From: Nocardioides panaciterrulae
GTDB lineage: Bacteria > Actinomycetota > Actinomycetes > Propionibacteriales > Nocardioidaceae
Direction: 5' to 3'
DNA length: 64,000 bases
NCBI RefSeq assembly: GCF_013409645.1
Contig: NZ_JACCBG010000001.1
Span: forward strand, 1,610,001-1,674,000
Part shown: positions 54,521-64,000 of the stretch, one piece after another
Numbering within the stretch: the stretch's first letter is position 1
Layout of the letters: the number at the start of each line of letters is the position of its first letter
The notes under the pieces: model-generated
Told to the model about the DNA's origin: nothing
What the model saw: only the letters and a program-made list of their open reading frames with translations
Databases searched by the model: none
Made by a program: the position numbers and the translations under genes

Positions 54521-56068
54521 GTGAGCGACGACCTCGTGCTGGCCACCCGTCCCCGCCACCCCCGGACGACCCCGCTCGCGGAGCTCGCCGCCTGGCTCGA
54601 GTCCGCGTCCGCGGGCACCTCGAGCACCCGCGGTGACCTGGACGGTGTGGGCGTGACCGGCGTCTCGCTCAGCTCGCAGCGGATCCGGCCCGGCGACCTG
54701 TACGCCGCCCTGCCCGGGGCCCGCGCCCACGGAGTCGACTTCGCGGCCGCAGCCGTCGCCGCGGGTGCGGTGGCGCTCCTCACCGACCCGGCCGGTGCCG
54801 ACCGCGAGGCCGCGGCCTGCGGTGTCCCGCAGCTGGTCGTCGAGCGCCCGCGCGAGCTGCTCGGCCGGCTCGCCGCGCACGTCTACGGCGACCCGGCGAC
54901 CGGGCTGCGGATGATCGGCGTGACCGGCACCCAGGGCAAGACCACCACCACCCGGCTGGCCGAGGGGGCGCTGGAGCGGGCCGGGGTGCGCTCGGCGGTC
55001 ATCGGCACCGTCGGCACCCGCGTGGCCGGCACGGACGTGCGCACCGCGCTCACCACGCCCGAGGCGCCGGACCTGCACGGACTCTTCGCGAGGATGCGCG
55101 AGCAGCACGTGGTCGCGTGTGCGATGGAGGTCTCCAGCCACGCGCTCGTCATGGGCCGCGTCGACGGCGTGGTGTTCGACGTGGCGGTGTTCACCAACCT
55201 CGGCCGTGACCACCTGGACTTCCACGAGACGGTCGAGGACTACTTCGCCGCGAAGGCGTCGCTGTTCACTCCGCAGCGCTCGCGGCGGGGCCTGGTCAAC
55301 GTGGACGACGAGCACGGCCGACGCCTGGTCGCGGAGGCCGGGGTCCCGGTCCGGACCTTCTCGGCCGGCGGCCGGGATGCGGACTGGCGGGCCGTGGACG
55401 TCGAGATGGGCCCGACCGGCTCGCGGTTCACGGTCGTCGGCCCCGACGGCCGGGCCGTCGCGGCAGGCGTCCCGCTGCCCGGTGACTTCAACGTCGCGAA
55501 CGCCCTCGCGGCCGTCGCGGCCTGCGCCGAGGCCGGCTTCGCCCCCGACCGGGTCGCCCGCGCCCTGGCCGCCGGGGGCGGCGTGCCCGGACGACTGGAG
55601 CGGGTCGACGCCGGACAGGACTTCACCGTCATCGTCGACTACGCCCACAAGCCGGACGCCGTCGAGGCCGCACTGCAGACCCTGCGGCCACTGACCGAGG
55701 GCCGGCTGCTGGTCGTCCTGGGAGCCGGCGGCGACCGCGACCCCGGCAAGCGGCCGATCATGGGCGAGATCGCCGCCCGGCTCGCCGACGTGCTGGTCGT
55801 GACCGACGACAACCCGCGCTCGGAGGACCCGGCCGCGATCCGGGCCGCCCTGCTCGCCGGCGCCTCCGGCGGGCCGGCGGACGTGCTGGAGATCGGCGAC
55901 CGGCGCTCCGCGATCCGCGAGGCGCTGGGCCTGGCCCGGCCCGGCGACATCGTGCTGGTCGCCGGCAAGGGCCACGAGACCGGCCAGGAGGTCGCCGGGG
56001 TGGTGCACCCGTTCGTCGACCGCGAGGTCGTCGAGGCGTGCCTGGGGGAGGGGCGGGCCGTCCGATGA
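54521..56068 (+). CDS. murE: UDP-MurNAc-tripeptide synthetase
   Basis: A 515-residue Mur ligase that adds the third residue, diaminopimelate, to UDP-MurNAc-Ala-Glu. The ATP loop is VTGTQGKTTTTRLAEG, followed by MEVSSHALV, and the DDNPRSEDP motif marks a diaminopimelate-type enzyme rather than a lysine one; LL or meso form cannot be told. The start is GTG at 54521. It overlaps murF by four bases. Confidence 0.95.
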   Translation: MSDDLVLATRPRHPRTTPLAELAAWLESASAGTSSTRGDLDGVGVTGVSLSSQRIRPGDLYAALPGARAHGVDFAAAAVAAGAVALLTDPAGADREAAACGVPQLVVERPRELLGRLAAHVYGDPATGLRMIGVTGTQGKTTTTRLAEGALERAGVRSAVIGTVGTRVAGTDVRTALTTPEAPDLHGLFARMREQHVVACAMEVSSHALVMGRVDGVVFDVAVFTNLGRDHLDFHETVEDYFAAKASLFTPQRSRRGLVNVDDEHGRRLVAEAGVPVRTFSAGGRDADWRAVDVEMGPTGSRFTVVGPDGRAVAAGVPLPGDFNVANALAAVAACAEAGFAPDRVARALAAGGGVPGRLERVDAGQDFTVIVDYAHKPDAVEAALQTLRPLTEGRLLVVLGAGGDRDPGKRPIMGEIAARLADVLVVTDDNPRSEDPAAIRAALLAGASGGPADVLEIGDRRSAIREALGLARPGDIVLVAGKGHETGQEVAGVVHPFVDREVVEACLGEGRAVR

Positions 56069-57531
56069 TCCCCATGACGCTGCAGGAGGTCGCGACGGCC
56101 GTCGACGGAGCCGTCGCGGGGGACCCGGCGGTCCTCGTCACCGGCCCGGCCACCTTCGACAGCCGCCAGATCGTCCCCGGCGGGCTGTTCGTGGCCGTCG
56201 CGGGCGACCGCGTCGACGGGCACGACTTCGCGCTGCGCGCCCACGAGGCCGGTGCCGCCGCGGTGCTCGCGAGCCGCCCGACGGGCGCGCCCTCGGTGCT
56301 GGTCGAGGACCCGGTCGACGCGCTCGGCCGGCTCGCCCGGCACGTGCTCACCCGGCTCGACGTGACCGTGCTCGCCCTCACCGGCTCCCAGGGCAAGACC
56401 GGCACCAAGGACTACCTCGCCCAGGTGCTGGGGGCGGCCGGCCCGACCGTGGCCACGGCCGGCAACAACAACAACGAGCTCGGCGTGCCGATGACCGTGC
56501 TGCGAGCCGACGCGGGCACGGCCTACCTCGTGGTCGAGATGGGCGCCCGCGGGCTCGGTCACATCGCCTACCTGTGTGGCATCGCGCCGCCGTCGGTCGC
56601 GGCCGTGCTCAACGTGGGCACCGCCCACATCGGCGAGTTCGGGAGCCGGGAGGCGATCGCGCAGGCGAAGGGCGAGATCGTCGAGTCCCTGTCCGGCGGC
56701 GGGACCGCGGTGCTCAACGCCGACGACGAGCTCGTCGCCGCGATGGCGGCACGCACCCGCGCGCGGACGCTCACGTTCGGCCGGGCCGGCGACGTCGCCT
56801 GGCGAGCCGTCGGGCTCGACGACCTCGGACGCCCGTCCTTCGAGCTCGGGTACGCCGGGTCCTGGCACCCGGTCCGCCTGGCGCTGCCGGGGGAGCACCA
56901 GGTCGCGAACGCGGCCGCCGCCGCGGCCATGGCGCTGGCGGTGGGCGTCCCGCTGGACCGGGTGGCCGAAGGGCTCACCGCCGCCCGGCCGGCCTCACGC
57001 TGGCGGATGGAGCTGACCGAGCGCGCCGACGGGCTCGTCGTGGTCAACGACGCCTACAACGCCAACCCGGCCTCGATGGTGGCCGCGCTGGACTCGCTGG
57101 TGGCGATCGGGGAGCGCGGCGGACGCCGTACCGTCGCGGTCCTGGGCGAGATGAGGGAGCTCGGCAGCGGCGCGCTCGAGGACCACCGGGGGGTCGGCCG
57201 CGCGGCCGCCGGCGCCGGCGTCGACGTGCTGGTGACGGTGGGCGAGGAGGCCGTCGGCATCGCCGAGGGGGCCGAGGACGTGCCCGGCTGGCCGGGCCTG
57301 GTGGTCCGCACGGCGGGGCGCGACGAGGCGCTGGCGTGGGTGCGACAGAATGTCTCGGCCCGCGACGTCGTGCTGGTCAAGGCGTCCCGTGGCGCCGCGC
57401 TCGAGGTCGTCGCCGAGTCCCTGCTCCAGGGACCCGGTCCCGCTCCCGAGCAGCAGCCCCCCGAGCAGAACCCCGCCGTGAAGAACCCCCCTGAGAACCC
57501 AGAGGTGAAGCCCGAGGTGCAGCAGCCATGA
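56065..57531 (+). CDS. murF: UDP-MurNAc-tripeptide:D-Ala-D-Ala ligase
   Basis: A 488-residue Mur ligase that completes the pentapeptide. The ATP loop reads TGSQGKTGTKDYLAQ, with GTK where other members have TTK. NNNNELGVPMTVL and VVNDAYNANPASM are family marks. The last 35 residues are a disordered Pro/Glu/Gln-rich tail (EQQPPEQNPAVKNPPENPEV region), which is unusual. ATG at 56065 overlaps the murE stop. Confidence 0.94.
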   Translation: MIPMTLQEVATAVDGAVAGDPAVLVTGPATFDSRQIVPGGLFVAVAGDRVDGHDFALRAHEAGAAAVLASRPTGAPSVLVEDPVDALGRLARHVLTRLDVTVLALTGSQGKTGTKDYLAQVLGAAGPTVATAGNNNNELGVPMTVLRADAGTAYLVVEMGARGLGHIAYLCGIAPPSVAAVLNVGTAHIGEFGSREAIAQAKGEIVESLSGGGTAVLNADDELVAAMAARTRARTLTFGRAGDVAWRAVGLDDLGRPSFELGYAGSWHPVRLALPGEHQVANAAAAAAMALAVGVPLDRVAEGLTAARPASRWRMELTERADGLVVVNDAYNANPASMVAALDSLVAIGERGGRRTVAVLGEMRELGSGALEDHRGVGRAAAGAGVDVLVTVGEEAVGIAEGAEDVPGWPGLVVRTAGRDEALAWVRQNVSARDVVLVKASRGAALEVVAESLLQGPGPAPEQQPPEQNPAVKNPPENPEVKPEVQQP

Positions 57532-58613
57532 GAGCAGTCCTTCTCGGCGGCGGGCTGGCGCTGCTCATCTCCCTGCTCGGGACCCGGGTGGCGATCAACT
57601 ACTTCACGCAGTGGGGCTACGGCCAGGAGATCCGCGACGACGGGCCGACCAGCCACCACACGAAGCGGGGCACCCCCACGATGGGCGGGGTGGTCATCAT
57701 CCTGGCCACGGTCATCGGCTACTTCGCCGCGAAGCTGATCACCCAGACCATGCCCTCGGCGTCGGCGCTGCTGCTGCTGTTCCTCTTCGTGGGGATGGGC
57801 GTGGTGGGCTTCCTCGACGACTTCATCAAGATCTCCAAGCAGCGCAGCCTCGGGCTGCGCAGCAAGGCCAAGATGGTCGGCCAGACCGTGGTCGGCGTGG
57901 TCTTCGGCGTGCTCGCGATCTCGCACTCGCTCGCGGACTTCCGGGGCGAGACACCGGCCTCGCCGCACATCTCCTTCATCCGTGACTACGGGGCTTTCAC
58001 GCTGCCCGCGATCCTGCTGATCCTGCTGATCTGGCTGATCATCACCGGCACCAGCAACGCGGTGAACCTCACCGACGGGCTCGACGGGCTGGCGACGGGC
58101 GCGTCGGCGATGGTGTTCGCGGCCTACACGCTGGTGAACATCTGGCAGAACAACCAGTCCTGCCAGCTCAGCCCCGGCCCGAGCTGCTACGAGGTGCGCG
58201 ACCCGCTCGACCTGGCGGTGGTCGCCGCGGCGATCACCGGGGCGTGCTTCGGCTTCCTGTGGTGGAACGCCTCGCCGGCGGCGATCTTCATGGGCGACAC
58301 CGGGTCGCTCTCGCTGGGTGCCGCGGTGGGCGGGCTGGCGATCATGACCCGCACCGAGCTGCTGCTGATCATCCTCGGTGGGCTCTTCTTGATGGAGACG
58401 GTGTCGGTGATGCTCCAGGTCACCTGCTTCAAGGTCACCAAGAGGTTGACCGGCACCGGCCGGAGGCTCTTCCGCATCGCGCCGATCCACCACCACTTCG
58501 AGATGCTCGGCTGGGAGCAGGTCACCGTCGTGATCCGCTTCTGGATCATCACCGGCCTGTGCGTGGCCGCCGGCCTGGGCGTCTTCTACGCGGAGTGGGT
58601 GGCCGGATCGTGA
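57528..58613 (+). CDS. mraY: Phospho-MurNAc-pentapeptide transferase
   Basis: A 361-residue membrane enzyme that transfers phospho-MurNAc-pentapeptide to undecaprenyl phosphate, giving lipid I. Ten helices fit the hydrophobic segments. Signatures: SHHTKRGTPTMGG, FLDDFIK, NAVNLTDGLDGLA, FMGDTGSLSLG and PIHHHFE. Overlaps both neighbours by four bases. Confidence 0.97.
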   Translation: MRAVLLGGGLALLISLLGTRVAINYFTQWGYGQEIRDDGPTSHHTKRGTPTMGGVVIILATVIGYFAAKLITQTMPSASALLLLFLFVGMGVVGFLDDFIKISKQRSLGLRSKAKMVGQTVVGVVFGVLAISHSLADFRGETPASPHISFIRDYGAFTLPAILLILLIWLIITGTSNAVNLTDGLDGLATGASAMVFAAYTLVNIWQNNQSCQLSPGPSCYEVRDPLDLAVVAAAITGACFGFLWWNASPAAIFMGDTGSLSLGAAVGGLAIMTRTELLLIILGGLFLMETVSVMLQVTCFKVTKRLTGTGRRLFRIAPIHHHFEMLGWEQVTVVIRFWIITGLCVAAGLGVFYAEWVAGS

Positions 58614-60094
58614 GGGACCCCCAGAGCCTCGGGCGGCACGACTCCTGGGAGGGCGTCCGCGCGGTCGTCGCCGGCTTCGGCGTGTCCGGCTTCGCCGCCG
58701 CCGACAACCTCAACCACCTCGGCGCCTCCGTGACGGCCCTCGACGAGTCCGACGGCGGGGCGGACAGCGACCGCCGGGAGAAGGCCGAGCTGCTCGAGGT
58801 GCTCGGCGCCACCGTCCGTCTGGGCGAGGGCGCGACCGCGGCGCTCCCCGGTGACGTCGACCTGGTTATCGCGTCCCCGGGCTGGAAGCCCTCGGCGCCG
58901 CTGCTCGCCCAGGCCCGCGACCGTGGGATCCCGGTCTGGGGCGAGGTGGAGCTCGCGTGGCGGCTGCGCGACCCGAACCACCGGCCCCCCTGGCTCGCGG
59001 TCACCGGCACCAACGGCAAGACCACGACCGTGCAGATGCTGGACGCGATCCTGCGCGCCGCGGGCCTGCGCTCGGTGGCGGCGGGCAACGTCGGCCTGCC
59101 GCTGGTCGAGGCGGTCATGGACCCCGAGCCGTACGACGTGCTCGCGGTCGAGCTCTCCAGCTTCCAGCTGCACTACACCGACTCGATGAGCGCGGAGTCC
59201 GCCGCGGTGCTCAACATCGCCGAGGACCACCTCGACTGGTACGCCGGCCCCACCGGCATGGCCGACTACGCCGCGGACAAGGGCCGGATCTACGAGCGGG
59301 TCCGGCGCGCCTGCGTCTACAACGCGGCCGACCCGGAGACCGAGCGGCTGGTGCGCGAGGCCGACGTCGTCGAGGGCGCCCGCGCGATCGGCTTCACCCT
59401 CGGCATGCCGGGCGTCGGGATGGTGGGCGTGGTGGAGGACATCCTCGCCGACCGGGCCTTCATCGAGCAGCGCGAGACCAGTGCCGCCGAGCTGTGCACG
59501 ATCGCCGACCTGGCCTCGCCCGCGCCCCACTTCGTCGCCAACGCCCTTGCCGCGGCCGCGCTGGCGCGCTCCCACGGCGTCTCCCAGGCGGCGGTCCGCG
59601 ACGGGCTGCGCGCCTTCCGTCCCGACGGGCACCGGATCGCGACCGTCGCGGAGGTCGGCGGGGTCACCTGGGTCGACGACTCCAAGGCCACCAACCCGCA
59701 CGCCGCGCAGTCCTCGTTGCAGGCCTACGACCCGGTCGTCTGGGTCGCGGGCGGGCTCGCCAAGGGTGCGTCGTTCGACGAGCTGGTGCGGGCCGTGCGG
59801 TCCCGGCTGCGCGGCGTGGTGCTGCTCGGACGTGACCGTGACCTCATCCGGCAGGCGCTTTCACGACACGCGCCGGATGTGCCGGTCATCGTCGTCGACG
59901 ACGACGAGACTGGTCCCGACGGTACTGATCGACAACATGGCTCCATGGAGCGCGTCGTGGAGGCGGCGGCCACGTTGGCCCGTCCGGGCGACACGGTCCT
60001 GCTGGCTCCGGGATGCGCCTCCATGGACATGTTCACCAACTATGCCGAGCGGGGCGACGCGTTCGCCGCGGCGGTCCACCGACGGCAGCACTAG
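58610..60094 (+). CDS. murD: UDP-MurNAc-L-alanine:D-glutamate ligase
   Basis: A 494-residue Mur ligase adding D-Glu. The N-terminal Rossmann domain has [16 protein letters not shown]; the ATP loop is [19 protein letters not shown] and [15 protein letters not shown] follow. GTG at 58610 overlaps the mraY stop (GTGA). A gap of 18 bases precedes ftsW. Confidence 0.95.
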   Translation: MRDPQSLGRHDSWEGVRAVVAGFGVSGFAAADNLNHLGASVTALDESDGGADSDRREKAELLEVLGATVRLGEGATAALPGDVDLVIASPGWKPSAPLLAQARDRGIPVWGEVELAWRLRDPNHRPPWLAVTGTNGKTTTVQMLDAILRAAGLRSVAAGNVGLPLVEAVMDPEPYDVLAVELSSFQLHYTDSMSAESAAVLNIAEDHLDWYAGPTGMADYAADKGRIYERVRRACVYNAADPETERLVREADVVEGARAIGFTLGMPGVGMVGVVEDILADRAFIEQRETSAAELCTIADLASPAPHFVANALAAAALARSHGVSQAAVRDGLRAFRPDGHRIATVAEVGGVTWVDDSKATNPHAAQSSLQAYDPVVWVAGGLAKGASFDELVRAVRSRLRGVVLLGRDRDLIRQALSRHAPDVPVIVVDDDETGPDGTDRQHGSMERVVEAAATLARPGDTVLLAPGCASMDMFTNYAERGDAFAAAVHRRQH

Positions 60095-60112
60095 CAGAGG
60101 GAGGGGCGAGCG

Positions 60113-61363
60113 ATGACCACCGCGAACCCCGAGCAGTCCCGCACCGCCGGACGCAGCACGGCCCCGGGTTGGTTCACCGTGCTCCGGGAGGCCCTGGACC
60201 GCCCGCTGACGTCGTACTACCTGCTGCTGGGCGCCTCGGCGCTGCTGCTGACCATCGGCCTGATCATGGTGCTCAGCGCCTCCAGCGTGTACTCGTTCGA
60301 GAACACCGGCGACTCCTACACCGTGGTCAAGCGCCAGCTGCTGTGGGTCGCGATCGGGCTCCCGACCGCGTGGCTGGTCAGCCGGCTGCCCCAGCGCTTC
60401 TTCCGGCGGCTGGTGTGGCCCGGCTACGTCGTCTCGCTCGTGCTGCTGGTGCTCACCGCGAAGTTCGGCGTGGACATCAACGGCAACAAGAACTGGCTGC
60501 CGCTCGGGCCGGTCGTGATCCAGCCCGCGGAGATCGCCAAGGTGGCGCTGATCCTGTGGGCCGCCCACGTCTACGCCCGCAAGGACCGCCGCCTCGGCGA
60601 CCTGCACCACGTGCTGATGCCGGTGGTGCCGGGCATGCTCCTGGCCACCGGCCTCGTCGTGCTGGGCCACGACCTGGGCACCGCGCTCGTGCTGTTCGCG
60701 ATCATGCTCGGCATGCTGTGGGTGGTCGGCGCCCCGGCGCGGTTCTTCGGGCTGTGCCTCTCGATCGTGGGCGTGGTCGTGATCTTCCTGGCCTCCACGA
60801 GCCCCGAGCGGCTGGCCCGCATCACGAACTTCGCCGACCCCTTCAAGGACTTCCACGACACCGGCTGGCAGCCCGCCCACGGCCTCTACGCGCTCTCCAC
60901 CGGCGGCTGGTTCGGGCAGGGCATCGGCGCCAGCCAGCAGAAGTGGGGGGACCTGCCCGAGGCGCACACCGACTTCATCTTCGCCGTGCTGGGGGAGGAG
61001 CTGGGCCTGGTGGGCACGCTGCTGGTGATCGCGCTGTTCCTCACGATCGCGTTCGCCGCGATCCGGGTCGCGCGGGACACCAAGGATCCGTTCGTGCGCT
61101 ACGCGACCTTCGGCATCGTGGTGTGGCTGATGGGCCAGATGATGATCAACATCGGCATGGTGCTCGCGCTGCTCCCCGTCATCGGCATCCCTCTTCCCCT
61201 GGTGTCCTACGGCGGCTCCTCCCTGGTGCCGACCCTGGCCGCGCTCGGCCTGGTCATCGGGTTCGCCCGCCGGGAGCCCGAGGCCGCCCGCGCGCTGGCC
61301 CAGAAGCGCCGTGCGCGCTCCGCCGGGCTCGCCGCCGGACGGGTCCCGGGGCAGGGCCGCTGA
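60113..61363 (+). CDS. ftsW: Septal peptidoglycan glycosyltransferase FtsW
   Basis: A 416-residue SEDS-family polymerase with about ten helices. Recognisable parts are [10 protein letters not shown] in the first helices, [21 protein letters not shown], the loop [19 protein letters not shown], and the closing [14 protein letters not shown]. It polymerises lipid II with FtsI. GAGGGGCGAG lies before the ATG. Confidence 0.96.
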   Translation: MTTANPEQSRTAGRSTAPGWFTVLREALDRPLTSYYLLLGASALLLTIGLIMVLSASSVYSFENTGDSYTVVKRQLLWVAIGLPTAWLVSRLPQRFFRRLVWPGYVVSLVLLVLTAKFGVDINGNKNWLPLGPVVIQPAEIAKVALILWAAHVYARKDRRLGDLHHVLMPVVPGMLLATGLVVLGHDLGTALVLFAIMLGMLWVVGAPARFFGLCLSIVGVVVIFLASTSPERLARITNFADPFKDFHDTGWQPAHGLYALSTGGWFGQGIGASQQKWGDLPEAHTDFIFAVLGEELGLVGTLLVIALFLTIAFAAIRVARDTKDPFVRYATFGIVVWLMGQMMINIGMVLALLPVIGIPLPLVSYGGSSLVPTLAALGLVIGFARREPEAARALAQKRRARSAGLAAGRVPGQGR

Positions 61364-61372
61364 GGTCGGCGC

Positions 61373-61378
61373 TAGGTT
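61373..61378 (+). promoter_or_regulatory. Possible -10 box TAGGTT before murG
   Basis: TAGGTT ends eight bases before the ATG at 61387, a slightly long distance for leaderless transcription. No clear ribosome-binding site is seen. Confidence 0.4.
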
Positions 61379-61386
61379 CTCCTGCG

Positions 61387-62469
61387 ATGCGCGTACTCCT
61401 CGCCGGCGGTGGCACCGCCGGCCACACCTCGCCCCTGCTCGCCACCGCCGACGCCCTGCGCCGGCTGGACCCCGACGTCGAGATCACCTGCCTGGGCACC
61501 CCCCGCGGCCTGGAGACCCGGGTCGTCCCGGAGGCGGGCTACCCGCTGGAGCTGGTCCCGCCGGTGCCGCTGCCGCGCCGCCCCGGCGCCGACCTGCTCA
61601 AGGTGCCCGCCCGGCTGCGGGCCGCGGTCCGGGCGACCTCGGCGGTGCTCGACCGGGTCCGGCCCGACGTGGTCGTGGGCTACGGGGGCTACGTCTCGAT
61701 GCCGGCCTACCTCGCGGCCCGCCGGCGCCGCCTGCCGGTCGTCGTCCACGAGCAGAACGCGCTGCCCGGGCTGGCCAACCGGGCCGGCGCCCGTCTCGCG
61801 ACCCGGGTCGCGGTCTCCTTCCCCGACACGCCGCTGCCCAAGGCGGAGTACATCGGGCTGCCGATCCGCCGGATGATCTCGACGCTGGACCGCCAGGCGG
61901 TCCGGGCCGAGGCGCGCGCGTTCTTCGGGCTCGACCCCGACCTCCCGACGCTGCTGGTCACCGGGGGCTCGCAGGGGGCCCAGAAGCTCAACCGCGCCGT
62001 CTCGGCGGCGGCCCGCACGCTGAGCGACGCCGGCGTGCAGGTGCTGCACGTCCAGGGCAAGCACGGCGGGGCCGAGCCGGAGGCCACGCGCACGCCGTAC
62101 GTCGTCCTGGACTACTGCGACCGCATGGACCTCGCCTACGCCGCCTCCGACCTGGTGGTGTGCCGTGCCGGCGCGAACACCGTGACCGAGGCCGCGGCGA
62201 CCGGGCTGCCGGCGATCTTCGTGCCGCTGCCGATCGGCAACGGCGAGCAGGAGCTCAACGCGCGACCCGTGGTCGACGCGGGCGGAGCGCTGCTGGTGGC
62301 CGATGCGGCGGTGACCCCGGAGTGGGTGGCCGCGACCGTCCCCGGGCTCGTCACCGACGGGCCGCGGCTGGCCGCGATGGGGGCCGCCGCAGCCGGGCTG
62401 ATCCCGCGCGACGCCGACGAGAGACTGGCCCGGCTCGTCCTCGAGACCGCCGCAGGAGGCGCCCGGTGA
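61387..62469 (+). CDS. murG: UDP-GlcNAc:MurNAc-pentapeptide-undecaprenyl GlcNAc transferase
   Basis: A 360-residue GT28 glycosyltransferase forming lipid II. The N-terminal loop [52 protein letters not shown] and the sugar-nucleotide site [10 protein letters not shown] are all present. It overlaps murC by four bases. Confidence 0.96.
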   Translation: MRVLLAGGGTAGHTSPLLATADALRRLDPDVEITCLGTPRGLETRVVPEAGYPLELVPPVPLPRRPGADLLKVPARLRAAVRATSAVLDRVRPDVVVGYGGYVSMPAYLAARRRRLPVVVHEQNALPGLANRAGARLATRVAVSFPDTPLPKAEYIGLPIRRMISTLDRQAVRAEARAFFGLDPDLPTLLVTGGSQGAQKLNRAVSAAARTLSDAGVQVLHVQGKHGGAEPEATRTPYVVLDYCDRMDLAYAASDLVVCRAGANTVTEAAATGLPAIFVPLPIGNGEQELNARPVVDAGGALLVADAAVTPEWVAATVPGLVTDGPRLAAMGAAAAGLIPRDADERLARLVLETAAGGAR

Positions 62470-63890
62470 AGCTGCCCGTCCCCGACGAGATCCTGCCGGC
62501 CGAGCGGCTGGGCCGCGTGCACTTCGTGGGCATCGGCGGCGCCGGGCTCTCGGCGATCGCGCGGATCATGGCCGCGCGAGGTGTCCCGGTGACCGGCAGC
62601 GACGACCAGGACACGCCGTTCCTGCCGTCGCTGCGCGAGCTGGGCGTGCCCTGCCACCTCGGGTACGCCGCCGAGCACGTCGCCGACGCCGACACCGTGG
62701 TCGTCACCACCGCGGCCCGCGAGGACAACCCCGAGGTGCTCGAGGCCCGGCGCCGCGGGCTGCGGCTGCTGCCCCGCTCGGCGGGCCTGCAGTCGGTGAT
62801 GCTCGGCCGCCGGGTCGTCGCGGTCGCGGGCACCCACGGCAAGACCACCACCACCTCGCTGCTCACCAGCGCGCTGCTCGCCTGTGACGCGGACCCGTCG
62901 TACGCCGTCGGGGGAGTGCTGTCGGCGACCGGGCGCAACGCCGACGCCGGCGAGGGGGAGCTGTTCGTCGCCGAGGCCGACGAGAGCGACGGCGCCTTCC
63001 TCGTCTACACGCCGCACGCGGCCGTGGTCACCAACGTGGAGGCCGACCACCTCGACGTGTGGGGCACGGAGGAGGCCTACCGACAGGCCTTCGTGGACTT
63101 CCTCGACCGGATCGACCCGAGCGGGTTCCTCGTCTGCTGCACCGACGACGCCGGCGCCGCCGAGCTCGCGCGGACGGCGCGCGAGCGGGGGCTCGAGGTC
63201 GTCGCGGTGGGGGAGGGCGCGGACGCCGACGTCCGCGCGACCGACCTGCGCTTCGAGGGCGCCAGCTCGCGCTTCACCGTGGTGCGGGGCCGCGAGCGGC
63301 TCGGGGAGGTGGCCCTGCAGATCCCGGGGCGGCACTACGTGCTCGACGCGCTGGCGGCGCTGGCCGCCGGGCTGCGGCTCGGCCTGCCCTTCGAGGGGCT
63401 GCGGACCGGGCTGGCGGGCTTCACCGGCTCGCGCCGCCGGATGGAGGCCAAGGGCGAGGTCGCCGGCGTACGCGTCTACGACAGCTACGCCCACCACCCC
63501 GTCGAGATCGCCGGCGACCTGCAGGCCGCCCGGGCGGTCGCGGGGGAGGGGCGGGTGCTGGTCGCGTTCCAGCCGCACCTGGTCTCGCGCACCCGGCTGT
63601 TCGGGACCGCGATGGGCGAGGCGCTCGGGGCTGCGGACGAGGTCGTCGTGCTCGACGTCTACCTGGCCCGCGAGGACGCCGACCCCGAGGTGACCGGGGC
63701 CGTGGTCGCCGAGGCGGTGCCGCTGCCGTCCGGGCGGGTCGCCTACGTGCCCGACCTCGCCGACGCGCCCGCCGAGCTGGTGGCCCGGGCCCGCCCCGGC
63801 GACCTCGTGCTCACGCTCGGAGCCGGGAGCGTCACCGACCTCGGCCCCCGGGTCCTCGAGCTGCTGGCCGCCCGGGGCGGCGATGCGTAG
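62466..63890 (+). CDS. murC: UDP-MurNAc:L-alanine ligase
   Basis: A 474-residue Mur ligase adding the first L-Ala. N-terminal [21 protein letters not shown] loop [28 protein letters not shown] and [11 protein letters not shown] are family signatures. GTG at 62466 overlaps the murG stop. Its last codons overlap the ftsQ start by eight bases. Confidence 0.96.
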   Translation: MKLPVPDEILPAERLGRVHFVGIGGAGLSAIARIMAARGVPVTGSDDQDTPFLPSLRELGVPCHLGYAAEHVADADTVVVTTAAREDNPEVLEARRRGLRLLPRSAGLQSVMLGRRVVAVAGTHGKTTTTSLLTSALLACDADPSYAVGGVLSATGRNADAGEGELFVAEADESDGAFLVYTPHAAVVTNVEADHLDVWGTEEAYRQAFVDFLDRIDPSGFLVCCTDDAGAAELARTARERGLEVVAVGEGADADVRATDLRFEGASSRFTVVRGRERLGEVALQIPGRHYVLDALAALAAGLRLGLPFEGLRTGLAGFTGSRRRMEAKGEVAGVRVYDSYAHHPVEIAGDLQAARAVAGEGRVLVAFQPHLVSRTRLFGTAMGEALGAADEVVVLDVYLAREDADPEVTGAVVAEAVPLPSGRVAYVPDLADAPAELVARARPGDLVLTLGAGSVTDLGPRVLELLAARGGDA

Positions 63891-64000
63891 GAACCGCCGC
63901 GACCAGCCGTCGGTGACCGACACCGAGCAGAGCCTGCGCCGCACCCGCAGCCGGTTCGCGCGCCGCCAGTGGGCGCGCCGCTGGCTGCGGTGGAAGGCCG
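63883..64000 (+). CDS. ftsQ: Cell-division protein FtsQ, N-terminal part (runs off the window)
   Basis: ATG at 63883 lies inside the end of murC in another frame. The 39 visible residues are strongly basic ([11 protein letters not shown], then RTRSRFARRQWARRW), as expected for the cytoplasmic part of FtsQ before its membrane helix. Identity rests mainly on the conserved gene order murC-ftsQ. Confidence 0.8.
   Translation, partial: MRRNRRDQPSVTDTEQSLRRTRSRFARRQWARRWLRWKA

Overview
The window is very GC-rich, gene-dense DNA from a high-GC Gram-positive bacterium. Its gene order matches that of actinobacteria: most of it is a rearranged version of the neighbourhood known in Mycobacterium tuberculosis as Rv2150c to Rv2247 (fatty-acid operon with accD6, mabR, aceE, DUF3052, ahpE, Nif3 / zinc-ribbon / RNase H, pknL / Rv2175c / idsA2 / Rv2172c, then mraZ and the division and cell wall cluster). 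The DUF6504 / SAV_6107-HEPN / DnaE2 cassette, the DUF3145 gene and the overall style suggest a Nocardioides-like member of the Propionibacteriales. The genus is an inference.

Layout. 1-1980: 3' part of a 23S rRNA gene, 5S rRNA gene and terminator. 2253-3229: DUF3145 protein and a small secreted protein. 3395-9988 (minus): fatty-acid synthesis operon fasR, fabD, fabH, acpP, fabF, accD. 10120-16981: alpha/beta hydrolase, pyruvate dehydrogenase E1 (aceE), DUF3052 protein, acyl-CoA synthetase and AhpE-type peroxiredoxin. 17210-18968: tRNA-Val running straight into a 5'-truncated alkD, then an Rv2629-type protein. 19085-23811: acyl-CoA synthetase, Nif3-like protein, coiled-coil zinc-ribbon protein, RNase H/phosphatase fusion. 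23866-32702: divergent DAHP-synthase homologue, EamA transporter, endonuclease IV, PASTA kinase, LysM/transglycosylase, Rv2175c-type regulator, polyprenyl synthase, metF. 32706-37072: NCS1 permease, CrtI-like oxidoreductase, ArsC-like and YbaK-like proteins, a membrane protein. 37222-44484: LexA-box-controlled mutagenesis cassette (DUF6504, HEPN, DnaE2), methyltransferase, DNA polymerase IV. 44642-49757: DUF3040 protein and the moxR / DUF58 / transglutaminase cluster, whose last gene carries a frameshift. 50263-64000: mraZ, a 46-residue membrane protein, rsmH, ftsL, ftsI, murE, murF, mraY, murD, ftsW, murG, murC and the start of ftsQ.

How the genes work together. FasR probably activates the type II fatty-acid synthase from a palindrome between fasR and fabD; AccD supplies malonyl-CoA, and AceE supplies acetyl-CoA. 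The mraZ operon builds UDP-MurNAc-pentapeptide and lipid II and places them at the septum; the PASTA kinase, Rv2175c-type protein and LysM enzyme are likely cell-wall sensing and remodelling partners. The DnaE2 cassette sits behind a perfect LexA box and has a HEPN protein, but no imuB, inside it. Genes are often overlapped by 1-4 bases. About ten genes show a TANNNT box 6-8 bases before the start codon, the signature of leaderless transcription.

Most of the window is core metabolism. The points most worth a second look are the FabD fused to a biotinyl-like domain without its lysine, the DAHP-synthase homologue with replaced active-site residues, the SOS-controlled HEPN/DnaE2 cassette, the tRNA-alkD junction, the frameshift in the transglutaminase gene, and the small membrane protein with a structured leader in front of rsmH.
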